A stretch of DNA of 64,000 nt from Notospermus geniculatus (taxonomy: Eukaryota > Nemertea > Pilidiophora > Heteronemertea > Lineidae), in assembly GCA_002633025.1 (NCBI GenBank), contig NMRB01000787.1, positions 132,530-196,529 on the forward strand, given 5' to 3'. The position numbers were made by a program, and so were the translations under genes. Positions 51,428 to 62,866 of this stretch are shown here, one piece after another (within the stretch, counting starts at the first letter, position 1; every line of letters starts with the position of its first letter). A model generated the notes under the pieces. That model was given only the letters and a program-made list of their open reading frames with translations. It made no database searches and was not told the DNA's origin.

Positions 51428-52333
51428 TAACCAACACAATAAATCAGTCAATACAGAATGATTGGAGAGTTTGTGGTAAATGCGTGAGTCAAATAGAGGT
51501 GGTCTAATATTGTTTTCCATACATTGTAGCTGTATACTGTACATGTATTTGATCAAGCCTTTGGAAATGAATATCGAGAACGCAATCTCAGGGCGTATTC
51601 GAATCCCTGCACTCGTGTTGATATCGAGTCTCGAACGTCTCGAACTGACACGGGAACGGCGTTCGCGAACAAAGTTTTCACTCCCCACTTTTTGGAGGGT
51701 GAAACGGAGAACACCGAGAACAAAGATGGCGGCCAATGTCATTGACGACGAAATATCGCAAGTTAATTTCGATAAAACCTTGTGTCTTCCTTGAATACGC
51801 GACGTTCCTGCCTGCAGTAATGTAATTTGTAATGTGGGTTAACCCGTGGATATAGTCACGATAGGAAAAAAATGACCTTTCCTGCAACAAAAATCTGATT
51901 TTGCACAGGGACATAGCCCGCAGCATTACATCCGCCATGTTTTAGCAACGACACCCGAGACCTGGCGACACGCACTTCCTTGTTCGGAACCTCAACAGGC
52001 GAACACTACTCCTGGGTCACTCGAGAACAGGGATTCGAATAGGCCCTCAGTGTAACATGGATCAGTTTTCCTTTGAGACTAGCGATGGGTGTCATTGGCA
52101 TGGCCACTCTACTCTTGGTGCTACACTTATATTACGAAGGTCGTCTATCATTCAATATGAATCGCGGTTTCTGTGTTTGCCAGGCACAACGCGTCAAGCT
52201 TTTAGTAGTTGCTAAACAGAGACAAACTCAACGGAAACCAACACAGAAAGAAAACCAGTTTTGTCACTCTCCAAAATTCATCATTATTCCGATGGAAGGA
52301 CATTCATACATGTACATGTAGTTTACACCGTCG

Positions 52334-52807
52334 GGTTCCAAATTGTCCAAAAGAGGATCCCGTGGGAATTTCCTGAAGAAAGTTGCCGACATACCTCAAT
52401 CGAAAGAGTATCGCTTCCTGAACAAGAAAATCTTTTTGACCCATTTCGTGTTAATTTGCATAAAAAACGTCATTTCTTATTACATAACCACTTAAAACAA
52501 TTAAGAACATGCTTGTCTGCTTCTGAGGCACCATGTTTCTATCTGTTGGTAACACATTTATGGGGCGTAAATCCAATCATTCAAAAGTTAGCTGTACATC
52601 GGGTCCCATTCTCCTGTACAAAGCTCAGTTCTTGGGTCCAATGATGAAGTCATTGTCCTAACCTTCAACCACCCATATTCCTATCTAAAGAAAATTCCAA
52701 AGTGCCGGCAAAGATTTTCTTGTTCAGGACGTGATACTCTTTCGACTTGGGTATGTCGGCAACTTTCTTCACGAAATTCCCACAGAATACCATTTGGCAC
52801 CTGACTA
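52334..52807. mobile_element. 474-bp MITE with about 100-bp inverted ends, copy B only
   Basis: Arms share GAAGAAAGTTGCCGACATAC and TCGAAAGAGTATC in inverse order, ending GGTTCCAAAT / ATTTGGCACC. CGTCG flanks both sides and copy A has a single CGTCG (37,846). It ends about 50 bp before the GPCR start codon. Confidence 0.68.
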
Positions 52808-52859
52808 CGTCGTACACTGCGGAGGAGCGTGTGTTTTCAGTTCGGCGCACAACGAAAGC

Positions 52860-53167
52860 ATGGCAGCATCTAGGCCTACAAATATCAGTCTCGTTACCAT
52901 TATGATCCCATCTTTTCCCGATATGGAGCTAGCCATAACATTTTTCAGTGAATGGTTACCGGTCTTCATCATTGTTATGGGGTTAGCAGGAAATACGATG
53001 TCTCTGCTCGTCACGACAAGACCGGACAACCGCCGTATCAGCACCTGTGTCTACATGGCAGGATTGGCCATCGTCGACAGTACTGTCTTACTCAATGAAG
53101 CAGTGTACACTTTGATTGCAATTTATAATGTTTTTGAAGGACAGGTCGACATCTTGAATTATCTACG
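52860..53167 (+). CDS. GPCR copy B, exon 1 (TM1-TM2)
   Basis: The ATG at 52860 gives MAASRPTNIS. An in-frame upstream ATG at 52731 lies inside an inserted transposon and is not conserved in copy A. The donor is CG|gtaggt. Confidence 0.72.
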
Positions 53168-55135
53168 GTAGGTCTTCAGCGAGTAACCCACAAAACTTTT
53201 CCTCACGAGAGGGCGACGCCGTGTCGAGCGATGCGACGAGACGAAAAAAACAGAGCAAAATGTTGCGTCAAGACGTCACTGACACAGTGCAACACGGTCG
53301 AGACGTCGGGAAAAGTGGTACAACCACTCACAGCGCCTCCCAGTAGCGGAATTCTGCAGGTTCCTCATTGTTAGGCCACCTGTGAGCTACATGTATAGTC
53401 GTCACGCGGTGTCATCTGGAAGTATTGCAACTCTTAGAATTTTGGACTGCATCGTCCGTCGTCGTCCGTCAGCAGAGCACGTTTCGTTACCACTGGGGCT
53501 ATTGATCTGAAACTTGGTACATATATACCCCCACGTCAGATGACCTATGACACCAAGTTTCGGTCTAATTTGATTCCTGGCGTGGCCACCAGGGGGCTAA
53601 ACTATTTCGCCTTAACCGTTGATTGGATCCTCACCAAATTTTTACCGTTTGTACATCTGATGAAGATACACGACATATCACCCAGGTTTTTTATTTGACC
53701 TCATTTTCAAGGTCATGGAGGCCAAAGTTCGAAATTTGACCGGTGGGTGGCAGGTTTCGTGGTTATTTGTCCCGGATTGTTCAAATTAGGTGTGATGACG
53801 TATCCAGAGGAATCGGAACCAGTCATTGTTGGTTCAGGCCTCTGGGCGGCTTGACATATGATTAGACCTATGTGTGGAATTTATAACGTCGATAACAGTG
53901 GGTTGGTATAGAATGATGGGATGTGGACACCCGAACCATGGAGGGGTGTACCTCTCCATGGTCCGGGTGTATGTGATACACGCTCCGAGTCGCGGCTCGT
54001 TCGAGCCTACCCGGGTTTGGCGTGACCACCAGGTGACCAAAACCAAAAACACATTTGTCACCTGTTCTTCTGCTACATTCACCCAGAGGTGAGCACATGG
54101 TCCATGGACCATTTTATTTTAAGAAATATGTAAATATGTCAAATAGATTGTAAAAATATTCGGCCGTTGTCTCGTTTGAAGCTAGGTATTCGAATCGCAG
54201 TCGAATCGCCTAGGACCCGGACGACGTTTTGCCACAAATTCGTCTGTCTGCGCCTTGCGAAATAGTGAACTTTCGCCATCTTGCGATTCTGCCAATCACA
54301 TAACGACTATAGATCACATGACTTCATAATGACAGCCTCCATGGAAGTTGTATGTTGCCGCCATTTTATATCAGGCGTCATGCACATTGTGTTAGACACA
54401 CAGTACCACAGACCACAAGTAGTGTGTCTCGATCCAACTTATATGTAATTTTTTTCTAGGTCGGTATGGTACGTTGGAAATGCTTTTGCGATTACATCTG
54501 GGATGACACTTGCTCAGATGAGCATTGACAGAGCAGTTGCTGTGACATTTCCGATGAAGGCAGCAACGCTCTGTACTACTTCACGGGCCCTCAAGACCAT
54601 AATAGCAACCTGCATCTGGGAGATGATCTTTCATACGCAAATCTTCATCACGCACAAGATGCCGGATGAAGATTCCGATGTAGTTATCGCTGATTACCCC
54701 TCAGCGAGATGGGTAGAGTCACTTTACCACATCTACCTCTTAATCATGGGATGTATCGCACCTTTCTGTATAATTATTGTCTGTAACTCGGTCATAATAT
54801 TCAGCATCAGGAAAGCTTTAAAGGAAAGAAAAAAACTGGAATCGTCGGGTACGAAACAATTAAAGGAACCGAATTTGACTACAATGCTTTTGATGACGTC
54901 ATCAATGTACATCATGTGTTCGAGTCCTAAACGTATACATGACAGCGTCGTTGATTACGATTTGTCACAATCCTATTGGTCGACACGGTATTGGTTAGAA
55001 TTCTTGATCTGTAATGAAATGTGGCTCTTGAATTTCGCCATCAATTTTTACATCTATTTTCTTGGGGGTGGACGGAAGTTTCGGCGTGATGTTAAGCAGG
55101 TGTTACAAGGGTGTTTTACTAGAAGTACCGAGTAA
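52860..55135 (+). CDS. Orphan rhodopsin-class (class A) G protein-coupled receptor, copy B, intact
   Basis: Two exons, 52860-53167 and 54460-55135, join at a phase-2 intron (CG|gtaggt ... ttctag|G) to give 327 residues. Seven hydrophobic segments can be placed at about 24-50, 60-88, 103-130, 143-163, 190-217, 235-256 and 282-305. Helix 1 has GLAGNTMSLL (the conserved Asn). Helix 3 ends MSIDRAVAVTFP, so DRY is SIDRAV. Helix 7 has NFAINFYIYFL in place of NPxxY, with the Pro missing. The N-terminus has a sequon at Asn8, and the C-tail is short and basic. This is a peptide-receptor-like orphan of the kind expanded in marine invertebrates; no ligand can be named. It lies head-to-head with the PAN gene. 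The intron contains a dispersed repeat. Confidence 0.78.
53375..54118 (+). repeat. Dispersed repeat R1 (GPCR B intron)
   Basis: Orthologous to 38431-39180 through the segmental duplication. Confidence 0.65.
54460..55135 (+). CDS. GPCR copy B, exon 2 (TM3-TM7)
   Basis: The acceptor tttttctag leads into SVWYVGNAFAITSGMTLAQ. The exon is open to TAA at 55133 and carries the MSIDRA and NFAINFYIYF motifs. Confidence 0.8.
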
Positions 55136-56101
55136 AGGTTTAAAGACACCTTGTTTGTTGCTTGCCGGCCCGCCGTGGAATACATTTTAAAAGACAAGGA
55201 ATTATTTCGAGATTTTATCAGAATAGAAAAGGCCAAGCCCAAGGGAAATGCAAGCGAAGCACATTAAGAAACATGTAGACATTCTCCATTGCCTTGAAGG
55301 GATGTCGGCTTCACACTCTAGTTGGCACTTAGTGTTACGGTAGAAAAGTTTTCACTGGGTCAGACCAGAGTGTGTGGGGAGCCAAATTATAGCATCTTGA
55401 CTAGCAATGTTTGTGACATCGCTAAACTCGCTGCAGTGTCTTGCACATTCCGTATTTGCAAGGACAAGTCAAAAACCTAATCCAGGTGTGAAACATGAGT
55501 ATCTCGTGATTTCCACGTGATAAAATCATCATCATATCATTACCGGCGTCATGACAAATTTTCGAACCGTCCAAAACTTTTCTACTACCCCGCTTTCACT
55601 AACACTACGAATGTCCCGAATCGCCCCGAATCTGAAATTGTCGAAATTCGTGGCTAATCGGGTTGAAAATACACCGAATGTCAAGAATGGGTTAATGCCC
55701 GTCCACTGTCCCGAAATTGACACCAGATGGACACACGATAAAGGAAATATTCAAATTTGGCTCTGATCGTAAAAACATCGGGCCATTCGTGAGGGCATCT
55801 TAAGCCATCGTATGACCTCCGGTTGAGTTCCTCAGGCTAAGGCAGCAACTTCGTGAGCGGTGGCAAAATCGTTGGCATGCCAAAAATTGCAAGAACCTTG
55901 CGAAGGTTCATTTTCGTGTTCGAACGTATCATACTCTCAGTACGACGTCGTGGAGCCATCGTTTGACCTTCGTGTGTGTGGTTCGGATGCCATCGCGTGA
56001 CCTTTCTGTAGGCACCGTCCTTGCTTCGGCTGTTGACCAATTTCGGGGCCATCTTCCTTGATCTTCACGCGAAATTCAAAATTCCATATTCGTATGGCCA
56101 T

Positions 56102-56520
56102 CTGGGTCAAGGCCCTATGACACCAAGTTTCGGTCCACTTTGATTCTTAGCTTGGCCACCAGGTGGCAAAAATGAAAACTCAAGTTTCAATAATTCCTAA
56201 ACTAACGTCTGGATTGTCTCCAAATTTTCGTCATCGGCATATCTAATGAGGATACATGACATGTAACGGGTTTTTGATTTGACCTACTTTTCAAGGCCAC
56301 AGAGGTCAAAGTTCAAAATTCTGTCGTTTAATGGTGGCACGTTTGGTGGCTATTTGACCGAATATCGTCCGCCTTGGTGTGATCAGGTGTCTGGGTACTC
56401 TCTGCTCTTGAAACTCAAGTCTTGCCTGGGAACATTTCGATTGAAGATTTGTCATTTGTTCTTCTGGTACATCCACCCAGGTGAGCACATGGTCCGTGAA
56501 CCATTTCATTTTTCGTTTGT
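56102..56520 (+). repeat. Dispersed repeat R1, partial
   Basis: GACACCAAGTTTCGGTCCAC, GGCCACCAGGTGGC and the GGTGAGCACATGGTCC end. It begins at the right edge of copy B. Confidence 0.6.
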
Positions 56521-56589
56521 TAGACCCCCGGTCTCGGGGTGGATACAGCAGTTGCCAAAAAGGGGCAAATGAGCTAGATGACTCAACAG

Positions 56590-56760
56590 GCAAAAATGAA
56601 CAAGTCCAATGACATGATTGCCACAGAAATACTGTATAGGCTACTTGGGATTTCTGGGTCATCCCGCTGTCCACCAACATGTACAGCCGCAATTAAACCC
56701 ATAGGCCTCTACATGTACATGTATAACTGGTTGTTCATGATGGATACGGAGAGTCAAACA
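56590..56760 (+). repeat. Fragment homologous to the 3' flank of the PAN terminal exons
   Basis: Matches 15,490-15,675 (AAAATGAACAAGTCCAATGA and AACTGGTTGTTCATGATGGA). A more diverged copy is at 16,855-16,940. Confidence 0.6.
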
Positions 56761-57379
56761 TGACTATTAATCCACTTCCAGGAAAACGTAGTTCGCAAGT
56801 CATTGGAAACGAACACCCCATTTGAATTAAAACTGCTGACTCTTCAACATGGTAATTGGGCCAATTCACAAAAGCTTGGGGGGGGGGGGTTCTCCAAAGT
56901 AATCAGGGGTTTCATTATTTTTTCAGTTTCAGCAAAGTAGCAGGAGACCTTGAATGAGTAGCAGGAGACACGACCTGTCGCCGCGAACCGTAAACGGGGA
57001 AAAACACCCTTATACTTTGCTGAAACTAACCCTCAGTCTTTGTTTTTATTCCGGACTGGTACCTTTGCATCATTTTCTTCAGCGACCCAGTCACTAAATT
57101 TTGAATTGGCCGACCATACACGCGCTTCTAGTTCGTTTCCGCGCACATTCGACGAATCGATCGCATCGCCCCCAAATCCTCGCTCTGGTCAAATTGCGAA
57201 CTAAAGAGTTTAGTTCACAATATGGTCCTAGTGAGGATTTTGGGGGCGCTGTGATGCCATTGTTTCTGGACAGCATGCGCTTGCGTCATGATTGGTTTCG
57301 GCGCCAACACTACCGAAGAGGCGAAGTCGGAAGCAGTTTGGTCAAACCAGACGTGGCACATGGTGGAACGCGTTAATTT

Positions 57380-57823
57380 AAGAAGTCCAGAGGCATGACA
57401 TACCGGTATTGTGAATTGTATGTTTTATTCGCCGTCAGTTGATAAAAGACAAGTGACTTGGAAGGGTGTTTGGGCATTTTGACAATGTTTGAGCAGATTT
57501 TTTTTCTAAACCTCGGCGAGAAGTAGCCGTCGATCACGGCCGAAACAGACGCCGAATTTCGCCGGTCGCCGGCTTCTAATGAAACCCCTGTAATTCCAAC
57601 GTCAATCAGCAAGGTGTAAAATTTTGACATTATTTCCAAGTTGTAGATATCATGATGCACAACTAAATGTCCTCTATCAAATGCCGCAACCCGCATTGAT
57701 TTATCACCAGCCGTTTTTGAGAAAATTCGATTTTCCTGTGTCCATTTACTTATTTGAAGGACTCTACATGCACTGCTAGCTAAGATAATAGTAAACCAAT
57801 CCGTGGTCATCAAAACGGCTGAT
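57380..57823. other. 3' flank of cyclophilin gene 2, nothing firm
   Basis: A 157-codon open frame crosses here on the minus strand but resembles no family. The block 56,761-57,370 also holds no exon, only a small palindrome (57,167-57,253). Confidence 0.4.
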
Positions 57824-57956
57824 TTATAGTTCGCCACAATCAGCAATTACGACTTGTTTTGAGGTTTTACCGGTTTGTGAACCGAGCGCCTCAATCTTCT
57901 TCACCACGTCATATCCATCGCAGACTTCCCCGAAGACAACATGCTTGCCATCCAAC
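57824..57956 (-). CDS. PPIA-like: Cyclophilin gene 2, exon 5
   Basis: 133 nt encoding [18 protein letters not shown] to IADCGEL and TAA. Confidence 0.9.
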
Positions 57957-60900
57957 CTGCAATGGAACATGAAAGCATAAAACAGGTGTGTGAGAATACC
58001 CCCCGTATGACAATACCCGCTTTACTATTCGGCCGGCACTCAAATACAGAACGACATGTTGATCAGTGCCTCCCTCATTGTCACGTTCCCGCTTATTCCG
58101 TCAATCTTTTGGTTGGGGGCATTGGCAAACGGGGGACAGTGAAAAACATTACACCGGCCTCACACGAGGACGGTTCTGACCTGACGGCGGTTTAGCACGG
58201 TTCAATGACACCGCCTAGACATCGTAAAGGCGCTGACCACGTAACAGTTTTCTGTCGAAAGTTTTAGGAGCACCCTGGATTACTTTTACATGCTGTAAAC
58301 AGGAAGCATTTACCCTTTTCGCCTGTAAAACGAGATTGGCGTATTTCTCTGTGATCCCCTGGAAAATCGTCTCGCTATGGAAACACTGAAGTCATTGTTA
58401 GAAAAAACAGAAGAATTTAACAGAATTTTCTGGCAGCAGAGTTTCAGGCGCTTTCTGCGAAATTACAGGAGCCATTTTATTTAGCTAAATGAATTACATC
58501 TGAACCAATGACCTGCGTTTTATGTTACACCTAGGAGGGACCTTCCAAACAAAGGGTCATGGGAAATGACATAATATTCCTTTGACCCTAAATCTTTTCT
58601 GTAAATTTACAGAAAGTGCTTGAAACTCTGCTGCACAGACTATTCTGTAGAATCTTCTGTTTTTAGCTCACCCGTGAGCTTTTGTCGTCCTGCGGTGTCC
58701 GTCGTCGTCGTCGTCCGTTAGCAGGGCACGTTTCGTAACCGCTGGAGCTATTGATCTGAAACTTGCTACATACCCCTAGGTCAGATGGCCTATGACACCA
58801 AGTTTCGGTCCGATTCGATTCTTGGCTTAGCCTCCAGGTGGCCAAAACCAACAACCAAAATAGTATCCAAATTTTTATCATAGGTGTATCTAATTAGGAT
58901 ACATAACATACATGTATATAACGGGTTTTTTATTTGATCTACTTTTCAAGGTCACAGAGGTCAAAGTTCTACAAAAGTAACGAATCTGCCAGAGTTCTTC
59001 ATTATTTCACCGAGCGTAAACGTGTATTAGAGAGGTACATGTACATGTACCTTCAAAAATACCCCGTTTCAGCCCGATCGGACATCCAATATGGCCGCCA
59101 GGTGGCGTAACCTGAAAATCATCCAAGTGCTGTAACTCAGGAACGGCTTGACCCAAATATGGCTGCCAGGTGGCGTAATCCGAAAATCATCAAATGTGCT
59201 ATAACTAAGGAACGACTTGTCCCAGTAGTGCTCAAATGTGATATGTGGCTCCCTCTAAATGACCTTATGTGCATGTGGAGTTTTGGCCCGATCGGACATC
59301 CAATATGGCCGCCAGGTGGCATAACCCAAAAATCATTGACGTCCTGCAACTTGGGAATGACTTGACGACCCAGATTGCTTATAACTGACATGTAAATACC
59401 TCTCTCTGTCATTACACTAGTCTATTATGTCCAAACGGGTGAGCACATGGTCCATAGACCATTTCATTTCTAACAGTGTGTGGGAACACAAAAAAATACC
59501 ACCCCTCATTGTAATCATTATCAAGAACAACAGCATGGCATACATACCACCCTGTTACAGCCGTAGTAATGAAGAATTGAGAGCCATTGGTGTTGGCTCC
59601 TGCATTGGCCATGGAAAGGAGTCCTGAAAAGAATTGTCAGAAAATGCACACGGACAATTAAGATGATTGGCTGATGAACGTACAGGAATGATGATGAATA
59701 CGACCATAAGGCTTCCGTTACATAGAACTATACGGTATACGAATACCGCGGTTAACAATGGCTTCACGGTCGTGAATCCACTTGAAGCCTTTGTTAAATG
59801 GCGTTTTCGTATACCGTATACTTCTATGTAACGGAAGCCTTAAGGAATCAAACATAAAGGTTCAACTTGCAAATTTAGCATTTTAATGTGGACAGTACTA
59901 TAAACTTCAACAGATTTTCATTCTGACTCTTCCATATGATACATGTAGGCAAGACCCTTCTGCATGTTCGGTGCAACTTTCGTTGAATTTAGACTAGTTG
60001 ATCTTATGATACAAAAGGACTGAATTAATGAGAAACCCACGAACGATGAGAGCGAGGGGTCGAATAGGCTAACGTACATTTGCACATGGAACACTAATTG
60101 TGCTGAAAATACATGTATCCTCAGAAATGGAATTCAAGGCATCAAGTTGACAGATTCATGTATCCCACTACCATAAAAAACGTTGAAGCCCCTGCCTATT
60201 ACGTAAAGCAAAAATTCAGGCACTGAGAGACATCTGGTGGCAACACATGAAGTGTATCCCTCAGTTACTTCATCGTTCGCAGTTAAACCTTTATATTTGA
60301 TTCCTTTATGATATGACACAAAAACCATGACAAGATCGAGGAGGCTGCGCGCCCACTTCATCAGTAGAAAGATATCCTACCAGGCTGATCGTGCTTCAGT
60401 GTAAAGTTCTCATCTTCGAATCTCATCCCGTAGATGCTCTTGCCTCCCGTACCATCACCTTTGGTGAAATCACCACCCTGGCACATGAAGTTAGGAATGA
60501 CACGATGAAAGCTGGATCCCTTGTAGCCAAAACCTTTTTCGCCAGTGCAGAGAGCACGGAAGTTCTCTTTTAAACAAGGAACAGAAAGAAAACACGTACA
60601 TAAAAACATGTACGAGAAGTGCACAAAGTGCTAATCAATTTCATTTTGCTGTGAATAAATGTAGCATACCGCCCGGTTTCTATTTTTACCATCATGAATA
60701 TGATCATAAGCAACCTTCTTTTCAAGATTGAGCTAAACCTCGTTCACTGCGACTAATTGCGAGCACAGGACCAAATGGCAGAAGGGAATATAGGCTGGAG
60801 AAGGTGATGGATTAATTTATACAAGTCCAAAATGACGTTTTCATACATGTACCACTCCAGCGTTGCATCAGTCCCACCGTGAAGTTGTTTTCACTTTTCA

Positions 60901-61364
60901 ACTATGGGCTATTTCTGCGTCATTTTGGTGGCACCCAGTAGTCTTGAACGTTAGTTGAGTCCAATTCTATTGAGTGACCCGTGAAAAGTCTTTGGCTAGC
61001 TTCGCTGTTGGCCGCTACGCGGCGCGTTGGGCCCTTGCGACCAGGCAAAACACAGACGTAATATCCTCAGTACGTTACAACTGACTTACCAGCTGTCTTG
61101 GGAACTACATCTGCATAGAGCTGAAGTAAAGTAAAATGAGTCGATGCACATTTTGTTTGAATGTGTCATCTGTGTCAGGAGTTGCAGCTCTTTTGCTGGC
61201 AACTGGATTAAGAGAAATCTGGTGTAACAGGCTTAGTACTATATAATATAGTGCTCAGTAAATATACCATCTCGCGAATATAAAAATAAATTTTTCCTCA
61301 CCCTCATCAGAATGCGTCCTAGTGGCTCTCCGTCAGCGGTGATATCAAAATAAACTTTTTCCAT
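57824..61364 (-). CDS. PPIA-like: Cyclophilin A-like peptidyl-prolyl cis-trans isomerase, gene 2
   Basis: A complete paralogue of the 7-11 kb gene: exons 61302-61364 (ATG), 61090-61120, 60381-60566, 59548-59623 and 57824-57956 (TAA). Exons 2 to 5 have the same lengths and phases as gene 1 (31, 186, 76 and 133 nt); exon 1 is two codons shorter, giving 162 residues. The start reads [16 protein letters not shown]. The catalytic set is present as [23 protein letters not shown] and WLDGKHV, so activity is expected. It ends GEL instead of GQL. There is no signal peptide, so a cytosolic location is expected. Only one exon 2 was found here. Introns have diverged fully from gene 1, so this is an old duplication, unlike the nearly identical PAN/GPCR blocks between the two genes. 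Confidence 0.9.
58657..59470 (+). repeat. Dispersed repeat R1, longest copy (cyclophilin 2, intron 4)
   Basis: Begins TTTTTAGCTCACCCGTGAGC, followed by a (CGT)n-like run, and ends ACATGGTCCATAGACCATTT. An internal 120-bp unit (ATGGCCGCCAGGTGGC) is repeated about three times. Confidence 0.62.
59548..59623 (-). CDS. PPIA-like: Cyclophilin gene 2, exon 4
   Basis: 76 nt encoding [17 protein letters not shown] to TGW, with the Trp codon split TG|G. Confidence 0.9.
59707..59842. mobile_element. Palindromic MITE (cyclophilin 2, intron 3)
   Basis: AGGCTTCCGTTACATAGAA and TTCTATGTAACGGAAGCCT, arms about 40 bp with TATACGGTATACGAA. Confidence 0.65.
59843..60160 (+). repeat. Cyclophilin 2 intron segment duplicated at 62.6-64 kb
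   Basis: ATGATACAAAAGGACTGAAT, AACGTACATTTGCACATGG and TCAAGGCATCAAGTTGACAG recur in the same order at 62,637-62,842 and 63,495-63,590. Confidence 0.65.
60381..60566 (-). CDS. PPIA-like: Cyclophilin gene 2, exon 3
   Basis: 186 nt encoding [32 protein letters not shown] and the KHDQPG end, in the same phase as gene 1. Confidence 0.9.
61090..61120 (-). CDS. PPIA-like: Cyclophilin gene 2, exon 2
   Basis: The 31-nt micro-exon encoding [10 protein letters not shown], with acceptor ttcag and donor gtaagt. Confidence 0.85.
61302..61364 (-). CDS. PPIA-like: Cyclophilin gene 2, exon 1
   Basis: Twenty-one codons, [20 protein letters not shown] plus Arg, then the donor gtgagg. Phase 0, as in gene 1. 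Confidence 0.82.
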
Positions 61365-61776
61365 GTTTATGGTATGGGAAATACGTTTTTAAAGGACGAT
61401 AATTTTAGAACGAGAGTCTTCGACAGCGATCAGCGATACAAAATGGCGACTCACAGGCGGCGACCGATCGATATGAAATTTTTACCCGGAGAATCTAGAA
61501 CAGCGACGCCGCCATTGAATACTTAGTATTCAGGCCTTTGAATACCAGTATTCATGCCGCGGAGCTAAAATAGGTAGGCCCCCTAAGCTTGAACAATGCT
61601 CATTTCTAGACGGATTGAGAGCGATATTATCAAAACTGTCTGATGTTTTTGTCCACATAAAAGATGACTTCGACCACTTCTGTCGAGATGATGTGCAAGA
61701 CCGTAATAGTACATATTTTATATGTAGGCGACCGGTGTAACGTTTTTCAGTGTGGCCCGTGTGCCAGTGTTTAGCA

Positions 61777-62160
61777 CCTTTCCGACTCCGACTCGGACTT
61801 CAACAGACTGTGAGAATGAGTTGCAGGGCGCTATGGATATCTTTGATAAAAACGATTTGATAGACGTTTTCAATTCGTCAAACGCCACAAATTGAAGGCA
61901 GAAAAATTTGGCCTTATAAGTCGGAAGTGCAGATTAATAATGAATAGGCCTATTGAAGTCGTAATCGTTGTCGTTACGACTTGAAACACGACGATATTTG
62001 CGATTTATGTGCACTTCCGATTACGAGTCAAAATATTCTGCCACAAAGTTATGGCATTTTACGATTTGCAAACGTCTGTCAAATCGTTTTTTATCAAGGA
62101 TGTCTACAGCGGACTGCAATTTATTCTGGTAGTTGAAGCCGGATTTCGGAGTCGGAAAGG
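61777..62160. mobile_element. Palindromic MITE, full copy
   Basis: CCTTTCCGACTCCGACTC at the left and GAGTCGGAAAGG at the right; inner arms GATAAAAACGATTTGATAGA. A half copy is at 16,360-16,500. Confidence 0.6.
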
Positions 62161-62866
62161 TGATAAACTTCGCTACCACAATAGACTGACGGAATAAGGC
62201 ACGACTTGACAATGGGCGAGATACAGAGAAACAGTGAGTCTGTTTCCCAGTGTGTTCCGAACAATGGGAGTCACACAGAAAAAAGGTAACACTGAAAGTA
62301 GCTCAATCATCGCTTGCATGGACTAGCATTCTGCTCATTGGGTTGTTTCGAAAATTACGGGTCACATGTAGGCCTACCTGTTCCCGCCGTTATAGGCCTG
62401 TGACATTCACAACATAGACTGATAGACTATTAAGTTTCTGATGCATAACTTTATTCTGTTTCCAACCTTATCGAGTACATAAATAAAAGAAAACCAATCA
62501 GAATGGGCGCCAAAAGAGTGTCATCAAACTCATTCACTGGTGGGAACAGAGAGTGCATGCACGCCGGGTTACGTTGCTGTCATAGTACAGTAAGATGCAG
62601 GTCATTACACTTTGCCTCCCTTATGAAATACCATAAAGGAATCAAAAGTAAAGGCTCAACTTACAATTTTAACATTTTGTAAATGTGCTCAATCCCTTTA
62701 AACTTCAACAGATTTTTACTCTGACTCTTTATGTGATAGGCAACATCCGTCTGCATGTTCAGTGCAAATTTTGTTGAATTCCACCAGTTGGTCTTATGAT
62801 ACAACAAGATTGAATTAATGAGAACACTGCGAACGATGATGTGACATGGTCATCTGTGTAAGGCTT

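Larger units (their letters stand above)
41267..56101. repeat. Segmental duplication, copy B (about 14.8 kb)
   Basis: Matches copy A but lacks the part equal to about 21,454-24,356 and most of 32.6-35.1 kb (gap). Copy-specific insertions: 42228-42887, about 48.0 kb, 51012-51427 and 52334-52807. The left junction carries a short hairpin, an inverted form of the CTCCGCAGTGTCGT seen at 21.0 kb. Confidence 0.88.

Noticed and set aside
52731-52859. Upstream in-frame extension of the GPCR
   Set aside because: It lies mainly in a transposon absent from copy A; the ATG at 52,860 is shared by both copies.
57373-57846. 157-codon ORF on the minus strand
   Set aside because: No family resemblance, low-information composition, and it overlaps the 3' end of cyclophilin gene 2 in another frame. 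Kept only as a non-coding note.
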